From assembly GCA_964057225.1 (NCBI GenBank), contig OZ059895.1:3534001-3598000 (forward strand): a DNA stretch of 64,000 nt. The letters run 5' to 3'. Below, piece by piece: positions 41,501 through 50,100 of the stretch. This DNA comes from Auanema rhodensis. Taxonomy: Eukaryota > Nematoda > Chromadorea > Rhabditida > Rhabditidae. A program made the translations under genes and the position numbers. The notes beneath the pieces were generated by a model that saw only the letters and a list, made by a program, of their open reading frames with translations, was not told the origin of the DNA and made no database searches. Every line of letters begins with the position of its first letter. Position 1 is the stretch's first letter.

Positions 41501-43100
41501 GGAAAGATTTTAATTCAGATTTTCTAACTTTTATTCAGTTTGTTTTTTAAACTTTGATTAAGAACTTTGATTTTTGTACACCCATAAATTATACGCAGCA
41601 CAGGTTACCCTTAAATAATGAACTGACCGACTAATCAGACATGGATCTTTTCTAGTTCTGTTGCTTGAATGGATGTTTTCCTACGTAGGCTAGTAAAACA
41701 TGCCCTTCAAAACATCAGAACATGTGATCACATTCCAATTTTTTTGTATCTATTTTGTAAAGATAGTAATAAACTTTGATTTTTGTACACCCATAAATTA
41801 TACGCAGCACAGGTTACCCTTAAATAATGAACTGACCGACTAATCAGACATGGATCTTTCCTAGTTCTGTTGCTTGAATGGATGTTTTCCTACGTAGGCT
41901 AGTAAAACATGCCCTTCAAAGCATCAGAACATGTGATCACATTCCAATTTTTTTGTATCTATCTTGTAAAGATAGTAATATATCATATGTTGAACACTAT
42001 GTTGGAAAGATTTTAATTCAGATTTTCGAACTTTTATTCAGTTTGTTTTTCAAACTTTGATTAAGAACTTTGATTTTTGTACACCCATAAATTATACGCA
42101 GCACAGGTTACCCTTAATTAATGAACTGACCGACTAATCAGACATGGATCTTTCCAAGTTCTGTTGCTTGAATGGATGTTTTCCTACGTAGGCTAGTAAA
42201 ACATGCCCTTCAAAGCATCAGAACATGTGATCACATTCCAATATTTTTGTATCTATCTTGTAAAGATAGTAATATATCATATGTTGAACACTATGTTGGA
42301 AAGATTTTAATTCAGATTTTTTCAACTTTCACTCAGTTTGTTTTCTAAACTTTGATTAAGAACCTTGAGTTTTGTACACCCATAAATTATACGCAGCACA
42401 GGTTACCCTTAAATAATGAACTGACCGACTAATCAGACATGGATCTTTCCTAGTTCTGTTGCTTGAATGGATGTTTTCCTACGTAGGCTAGTAAAACATG
42501 CCCTTCAAAGTATCAGAACATGTGATCACATTCCAATTTTTTTGTATCTATCTTGTAAAGATAGTAATATATCATATGTTGAACACTATGTTGGAAAAAT
42601 TTTAATTCAGATTTTCGAACTTTTATTCAGTTTGTTTTTCAAACTTTGATTAAGAACTTTGATTTTCGTACTCCCATAAATTATACGCAGCACAGGTTAC
42701 CCTTAATTAATGAACTGACCGACTAATCAGACATGGATCTTTCCAAGTTCTGTTGCTTGAACGGATGTTTTCCTACGTAGGCTAGTAAAACATGCCCTTC
42801 AAAGCATCAGAACATGTGACCACATTCCAATTTTTTTGTATCTATCTTGTAAAGATAGTAATAAACTTTGATTTTTGTACACCCATAAATTATACGCAGC
42901 ACAGGTTACCCTTAAATAATGATTTGACCGACTAATCAGACATGGATCTTTCCAAGTTCTGTTGCTTGAATGGATGTTTTCCTACGTAGGCTAGTAAAAC
43001 ATGCCCTTCAAAGCATCAGAACATGTGATCACATTACAATTTTTTTGTATCTATCTTGTAAAGATAGTAATATATCATATGTTGAACACTATGTTGGAAA
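35600..43100 (+). repeat. Higher-order satellite block, 2393/2602-bp spacing
   Basis: Three copies are marked by the AGATAGTAAAATATCATATG variant at about 35,971, 38,573 and 40,966 (spacings 2602 and 2393). The difference of 209 bp is exactly one short monomer, present near 37,860-37,960 in the first copy. Units with CGAACTTTTATTCAG, and with GATTTTCGTACTCCC, recur once per copy. The retroelement inserted near the end of the third copy. Confidence 0.85.
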
Positions 43101-43104
43101 GATT
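43101..43104. repeat. Left target-site duplication GATT
   Basis: Satellite reads GGAAAGATT and then the LTR begins at CGTTCC. Uninterrupted units read GGAAAGATTTTAATTCAG, so GATT is host sequence duplicated on insertion. A 4-bp duplication is usual for many Ty3/gypsy elements of animals. Confidence 0.95.
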
Positions 43105-43439
43105 CGTTCCGTTATGCTCTCGCACTATCCTATAGACCAATGTAGTCTATAAGATGTGCGATACAGTGTTCCAGATGTAGCGGTATTAATAGAGCATAAT
43201 GGATAACATAAGACTCATGAAAAGAAAGGTTTATTCTACATAATGATTACAATAAGTTACGATAAGAATTAAAGAGATATAAACTATAGGTGAGCTCTGA
43301 GGAGATGACAAGCCATCCTTAGTCATTCCATGAGACAGAACTAAAGTCTGAGTTCCATATAAAGGGCGTGTCAGCTCCTCTCGTCTCTTGTCGTCTAGCT
43401 CTAACCCGCCTGCTACGTATTGATCATCCGAATGGAACG
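43105..43439 (-). repeat. 3' LTR (left copy)
   Basis: This 335-bp repeat matches 54270-54604 base for base as far as I can read. It begins CGTTCC and ends GGAACG, a 6-bp perfect inverted terminal repeat, instead of the usual TG...CA ends. Within it, on the coding strand, lie a TATA-like TTTATATG and an AATAAA polyadenylation signal. Confidence 0.96.
43230..43235 (-). terminator. Polyadenylation signal AATAAA in the 3' LTR
   Basis: The plus strand reads TTTATT, giving AATAAA on the coding strand. It is followed by a purine-rich AAGAAAAG-like complement and then the rest of the LTR. It would direct 3' end formation of the genomic RNA. The identical hexamer in the 5' LTR is at 54395-54400, downstream of its TATA motif. 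Confidence 0.65.
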
Positions 43440-43452
43440 TGCCATTTTTTCG
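43440..43452 (-). other. Candidate polypurine tract
   Basis: On the coding strand CGAAAAAATGGCA abuts the 3' LTR. Only the AAAAAA and GG parts are purine, and a T and a C interrupt it just before the LTR edge. It is a weak tract compared with typical Ty3/gypsy elements, but no better purine run touches the LTR. Confidence 0.45.
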
Positions 43453-44173
43453 AGTTTATGTCGCGTCCTCGCGACTATCAAAATGTGTGGCTTGTTTCAA
43501 TCGTAGCAAGAGGTTTAGAGGTTTTACATGTTAAAATACATTGTTGTTGTTCAAATAATACAAAATTATACAATATTAACCTCAACAATATTGTCTAAAA
43601 AGGATTTAATAAGTTTTAAATAAAATAATACATGAGTATAAAGCAAAAACACAATCTTTTAAGAATACTAGAGCTATATTTTGTCAGCGAAAGTGCATGA
43701 AAGTAGCTTTTTGGGCACGACGCTGTATGTCTAACCAATATAGAGCAGAGTAGGGAGAGCTAAGTTATACTCTCAATGAAGCTAGGCTGTTTCTTCAGTT
43801 TTGAAAGAAAACATTATTTGTTTGGAATTATTAAAACAATCCCGTATAATTTCCAGAAATGAATCATTAATTACTTGATGATGACTGTTGCTCAGCTTTG
43901 ATTGCAATATAATGTCTCTCATCTTTCATTTCTTCGGGTTTTTAGGGGAAATTATTTGAGATTGGAGTAACTTTTATGATAATTTGTAGCTATTATTATA
44001 TATATATATATTTTTTTTTTTTTCGATGTGCTTGAAACATGACTGCTCATTAAGTTATAGCTTACTGCTCATCTATCTGTTGTTTGTGTTGGTAAAATTA
44101 ATTTTTAGCTCTAGTTTCCTTAAAACGATTTTTATGCAAAATGTTTAACAAGAGTATAATCAATGTGGTTGTT
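43453..44173 (-). other. 3' untranslated region of the retroelement
   Basis: About 720 bp between the polyprotein stop and the polypurine tract, AT-rich with no supported coding frame. It contains a (TA)n run followed by thirteen T (43996-44023), which on the coding strand is an A13 run leading into TATATA. No separate env frame lies here, which is where insect errantiviruses and retroviruses carry env. Confidence 0.8.
43996..44023. repeat. (TA)n-T13 simple repeat
   Basis: A TATATATATATATA run followed by thirteen T within the 3' untranslated part of the retroelement. Confidence 0.9.
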
Positions 44174-47100
44174 TTATCTTCTTCTTGATGGTATCCAATT
44201 ATGATCTGATGGGTCTTCTGAGTCAATTTCGGTGTCTAATTCTTCGTTATTGTTTCCGTGTATAACTTCGATAATTTCGATGTCACTGTCGTCATCTGAG
44301 TCGCTGTTTCTAGCTTTGGAGCGAGTGTTGTGCGCTGCTCCACATGTTGCACTTCGATTGAAAAGTTTCAAGTTGTCTTTGTGTATATCTTGGAGTTTTC
44401 CAAAAGGATTCTTGATTTGTACCATTGATCCTTTTACTTTGATGACCTCAAAAGGTCCATCATAACATTTCCTCAGCTTTTGACCTATTTTATGTGACTT
44501 AATGGTCAACATAACTTGGTCTCCTTCACTGATGTCTCTTTCTTCAATTCGTTGTCTTGAATCGTGTTTCTTCTTTGCTTGTTGCTGATGTTTTTCCAAG
44601 TTATCTTGAATGATAGATTTTCTTTCTTGACGAAGTTGTTCCATGTTTTCTATATCAATGGATATTGTTCCTGATTCCGGTGTTTCAGGTGATAATTCTT
44701 TATCGAGTCTCATACGACTTTCTTTTCCGAATAAAGCTATATATGGTGATATTCCTGTTGTTGAGTGTGTTGTGGTGTTTAACGCAAAGGTGACTTTTGG
44801 CAAAAATAAGTCCCAATCAGTAACTTCTTCGTTCAAATAATGTGTTAATCCTTCTTCTAACGTCCTATGTAGTCTTTCCACTTGTCCGTTAGAGTTCTTC
44901 TGATGCGGGAGTGTTGGTTCATGTTTTATGCCGAGTTTATCACACATATTTTCGAATTTCTTTGATACAAAATTGGAACCTCGATCTGTTATTAGTCGAT
45001 TTGGAGGTCCATAAATGTATACAAAATTTCTGAGGAATCTGTCGATGACAACGTCCGTAACTATTGTAGGTATAGCAATAGTTGTCGCCCATTTGGAAAA
45101 AGAGTCCTGGATTGTAAGAACGTAGTTGTTGTTTCTTTTTGATGTTGGGAAGGGTCCCATGATATCCATATGTATTCTCTCAAATGGTTTAGATGGTATT
45201 TCGAATTGACCCATTGGCTGAACGGTCATAGCATGAGGGTCTTTCTTTCTTTGTGCGCATTTAACGCATTGTTTCACAAAAATTGCTATGTCCGTTTGCA
45301 TATTTGTCCAGAAGAATCTTCGTAATATGGCTTCTTTAGTTTTATTAATTCCTTGATGTGCCCCGATTGCTGGGTCTTCATGAAATTCTTCGATGATCTT
45401 GCTGATCAGTTCGCTCTCTCGTGGTAAAACTAAGGCTGGGTGTGGTCTTTTCGTGCTCGGTTTTGTGTACAGCATGTTATCAATTACACAATAACGATCA
45501 TTGGAGAGCATGTTTTTCTTTGTTCTGTATTCAATTTCGGCAATTGTCTTTTTGATCCAAGGTGTATTGCTTTGTATTTGTTTAATGTCTGGTATGTTAA
45601 CAAAGTTAACCTGAGCAAGTTGAGGCTCTTTAACTTTCTTTTTCTTTTCTGGCTTTGGATCATTAGTTTCGTCTCCAATGTATCGTGAAAGAGCGTCACA
45701 GACTTTGTTTAGTCTACCTTCACGATATCTGATCTCAATGTTGTATTCCTGTATTACTAATTGAAATTTTGCTAGTCTTCCAAACAAATCTCTTCGTGTC
45801 ATTAAGCTTGTTAATGGTCGGTGATCCGTAATGCATATTGCGTGTGATCCAAGTATATAAGTCCGAAACTGAGCAAGCGCGTATACTAATCCTAGGGCTT
45901 CGATCTCAATAGGAGGATAGTTTCGTTCGGCTTTAACTAATTTTCTACTTGCAAAAGCAATAGGATGTAAGTTTTTCAAAGGTTCATTCGGATCTTCAGG
46001 TTGTAACAGTACTGCTCCGATGGCTATATTGCTGCCATCGCTTTCAATTATGAAAGTACGATCTGCTCTTGGTGGTTTCAGTACTGGTGCTTCCATTAAT
46101 CTTTTCTTTAATTTTTCTAGCGCTTGTTGGCACTGATCTGACCATTTGAAATCTGTGTCCAGTTTTGTGAGATCATATAGAGGGCTTGCGATGTGAGCAA
46201 AGTCTTTAATGAATTTCCGAAAGAATCCTACCATTCCCAAAAATGCTCTAACTCCCGTAGGTGACTGTGGAGCAGGATAGTCTTGGATGGCGGAAACTTT
46301 CTTTGGATCAGGCTTAACTCCATCTCTTCCAACAATTAACCCAAGAAATTTGACTTCTGGTCTAGCAAATGAGCATTTCTTGAGCTTTATCTTCAATCCT
46401 AGTTCTTCAATTCTTTCGAGTACTTCTTCAATATCATATATGTGTTGTTCTGCATTATCTGATATAACAAGTAGATCGTCTAAGTAAACGAATAGTCTGC
46501 ATTTGCATCTGCTTTGAAGGTATCGTACCGCAGTTTGGAAGGTATGTGGAGCGCCACATAATCCCATAGGCATCCTTCTGTATTGATACGTTCCCGTATT
46601 TGTTGTGAAGGCTGTTAAGGATCGGTCTGATTTCTTTAATGGTATTTGGAAAAATCCCGAAACTAAATCAAAATTGGAAAAATATTTTGATCCAGCTGCC
46701 ATATCAATAATGTCGGAGATATTAGGAATTACATATGTTTGCTTCCGTGTAACGTTGTTTAAGGCGCGGAAATCAGTTACAAAACGAAATGTATCGTCCT
46801 TTTTCCTCACTAATACGACAGGACTATTGAACAGTGATGTTGATGGTTCGATTATTCCTTGTTGAAGCATTTCCTGTACTTGTCTTTCAATTTCCTCTTG
46901 TTTCCCTAAGGGTATACGAGTGATCCTAGGTTTAGGCATATCCATGTCAGTTCTTAATGGTATGCTGTGTTCTACAGGGCCTTTGAACAGTCCTATATTT
47001 TTGTCTTCATTGAGGAAAGCCTTTTTTCGTCTGCGAATTATAGAACGTAAATGATCTTTAAGATTTTGTGTAAGATCGGCATCTTTTAGATCAAGTTCTT

Positions 47101-50100
47101 TCATAAAATCAGTTGGAAAAGTAGGTAATTTACTTTCCCAATCAGCTTCAGGTGGAATATAGTCTTGTTTTTGATCAGTTGTGAAGATTTCATAGTCAGG
47201 CATGATTCCTATCTCAGCTTTAGTAATTACGTGTCCTGATGGTAATTCAATAAATTTGTTGGAGTTGTTTTTGAACGTGATATCAATGGAATTAACATCG
47301 CGAAATGCTGTATGGTATTTGGGTGTTAACATATTGTTATTATCTATCGAGAGCATCGCGAAAGAATCGTCTCTGATGGGTTTTTCTAATTGAACTTGTA
47401 GTGTACAAGTTTCGTTTGGAAGCATATCTCGCTGTTTTAAGTTAATCAGATTGACAGTTGTTGATGTTTTGCTGAGTCTTCCGTCAATTCCATTAGCTAA
47501 CCGTACTACGCGGTTTCCAATTTCTAGTGTCCTTTTGTATGGTCTAAGTTTCATGCCAATGTTTTGACTGTCAAGTGTCTTCATGAAATCTAATCCAATT
47601 AATGCTGGTGAAGGGCAGTCTTCATCGTTGGATATATAGAATGTATGATCGATTTCATATCCGGCAATTTCGACGGTTAGATCTATTGTACCGATGAATC
47701 GAAATTCTGATCCGTTTGCTGTTGTAGCACTTGATTTATTGTTCTTTACAAAGTCGTTTAAAGTCAAGTAATGTAGTGTTGATACTCTGATATAACTGAT
47801 AGATGATCCTGAATCCCATAAGGTGAGGACTAATCTGTCATTAACAGTCATCCATAATAGTGGTAAAGATTGATCTTTCCTTTTTGAAATTGAACAAACC
47901 AATGGTATTGCAATTGGTATATACGTCAGTATTGATGGGTAGTATTGCTTCATTATGTTTCTTGGAATGGGTTGATCAGGTTGAGTAACTAGCTCTAAGG
48001 TTTCTTCGTATGTAGGTGGGTTACTATTTCGATCCTTCAGTTCAATGTGCATGACTGGTATCGGAATTGATTTGAGGAAGTAGACCTTGATGATAAATGC
48101 TAGTATGATCACAATTATTATAACAGATGTGATTGCACCAATTGTAATTAGTGTTCGTTCGATTGTCCCTACCATCGTATCAATGAATGAATTCCAAGTG
48201 TTTTTTGTGAATTCGTGTGCTTTAGATATGTAGTCACTACTCTTCTTTAAAACACTATAAGCGGCTGATATTTTAGGATCATTGTGAATTGTATGAAGTA
48301 CATGATTTTGACGGATTGACGCTAAACTAGCACCATAAGCAATGGCTGTGGTCATGGAGTATACACGTGATGTTAAATTAGTGTAAAGGTGTGCTCCAGT
48401 GAATTTTAATGGTGTGATCTTTTCGTGATGCAGTCCATCTCCCATGGATATGAGACTGACATCTACTGTGCCATTGATTCCTTTCCATTCACCGTCTGCT
48501 GACCATACGTCTGTTGGTACGTGATCACAATTGATTTCTTTTCCGTGGGGTAGAAGATCTTTTGATCCTGGTGCTGCGAATAGTAATTGGCCTTCTTCGG
48601 TTAAAATTGGCGTTTCGAGATAACATGTATTGTTTACCGTGTGATTGTGATAAATAGTTTTTGTGAAAACTGTTGGGCAAACATGTACGTGTAATATCTC
48701 ACTTCCAACGAAACGAGCTGCTATGTCTTCTCTTCCAAGGATAGTACGCATAGCGATTGTTGGTTCGATTTGTAAAATTGATCGCCATAGCTCTAGATAT
48801 CTATTTTGGATCTCACATATTGATTCGTATGACTCTTTGAAATGTTTCTGTAGCTCGCTTTGAATCATTGTTGTGGCGTATTGCAAATGATCTTGTGCAA
48901 TCTTGCTCGTAATGTTTTGGCGATACTGTTCTTCCGAGTCAATTTTCGAAGCTATGTAATGAGCTTGAGCCTGAACAGACTGTATTTCTTTTGCTGTTGG
49001 TGTTGATGAAGCTCTCTGTTTCCGAATCAATGTCGTGGGTAAGTATGTTATTTCGTCCATTATTGGAATTTGTTGATCTTTATAAGTGGCGTAGAGCTTT
49101 GTTGATGTTGGCGCCTGGGTAGTCGATATTGTCGCGCGTGCGGTAGTTGTTGCGGTTGTGTAGCTCTCTGTTATTTTCGGCTCGGCTGTCGACGATGGCG
49201 CGCGCGCGGTAGTCGCTGCGGTTGCTTGAGGGCTTGTTATTGCATGCGGCTGCATTGCGGGATCTGATTCGATGGTCGTCTTCCGATCGATTATGGGTTG
49301 GGCTGATGTTGCTGCCGCGCCGCCTGCAGCGACGCTCGGCGTACGCGTCGTGGTTTGCAGCGATTCAAGCTCGAGTTTCTCTGCCATTAGTCTCCTTAGG
49401 TGTTCTGGTGATATTCTACTTGAAGTATAAGGCAATTTCTTTTCAGCAAGTAGTGGCAAGAAAATTTTCAATAATAAATCTTTAGAGATTTTACTAGGCT
49501 TGATGAGCTTAGGGTGTGGACCGATTGGTATTCCAAAATTATTTTTGATATCGTAAAACAGTTTATCAGTATTTTGTACAAACATTCGTGATGCAGGAAG
49601 ATTAATAAATTTCATCTCATCAATGTCTGCTGCTGTTTTGTTTTTCCTAATTTTTATGAGAGTTTTAAGTTCGGTTACAAGATTAATTGTTTCTTGTATG
49701 AATTCGCTCTTTTGTGCTTCTTCATTTGTTAGTATCTTTTGTCGTATCGGTGGTAATTTCACAAAAGATTGTAACACTTCTTGTCTAGATGGAACAGTGA
49801 GGTTTTCTTCGATTATGACTGGGGTATTAGCTAAATCAAGCGCAATACTTTCAGTTCTTTCACGGTAAGTGCCTTCTTTGGTATGAAGAATGCGATCGAA
49901 TTCAATAACAGTTAACCGATCAGATATTTGTTGAAGTAATTGTTTGGGTGTTAGATAAGATATTCCTGTCTTTGTTGCTAACGCCAGTTCTCTTTGTGCA
50001 ACATATTGTAGGATTGCTTCATCTTTATCGCGAAAATCGTATTGTTTAAGAAAATGTCTTAAGGATTTATCATAAATTTGGATTTTAAAGAAAAATTCAA

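Larger units (their letters stand above)
7541..43104 (+). repeat. Satellite array, forward orientation (left of the retroelement)
   Basis: About 35.6 kb of tandem monomers with no interruption and no host gene. Units fall into long type A (294 bp), long type B (295 bp), A/B hybrids and a short 209-bp form. Single-base variants recur at fixed distances, showing nested higher-order organisation: CTTACCAAG versus TTTCCTAG, GACCGTCTAATC versus GACCGACTAATC, TGTGACCACA versus TGTGATCACA, and GAACGG versus GAATGG. The separate entries below give the block spacings. The last unit is cut at GATT (43101-43104) by the LTR element. Confidence 0.97.

Noticed and set aside
7541..43104. CENP-B box in the satellite
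   Set aside because: No TTCG...CGGG-type motif is present in the monomers, so centromere identity cannot be argued from it.
43368..43598. 76-codon open frame crossing the 3' LTR edge on the plus strand
   Set aside because: It runs antisense across the LTR and 3' untranslated region and has no recognisable domain.
43440..44173. A separate env gene downstream of pol
   Set aside because: No open frame of useful length is present on the coding strand between the polyprotein stop and the 3' LTR.
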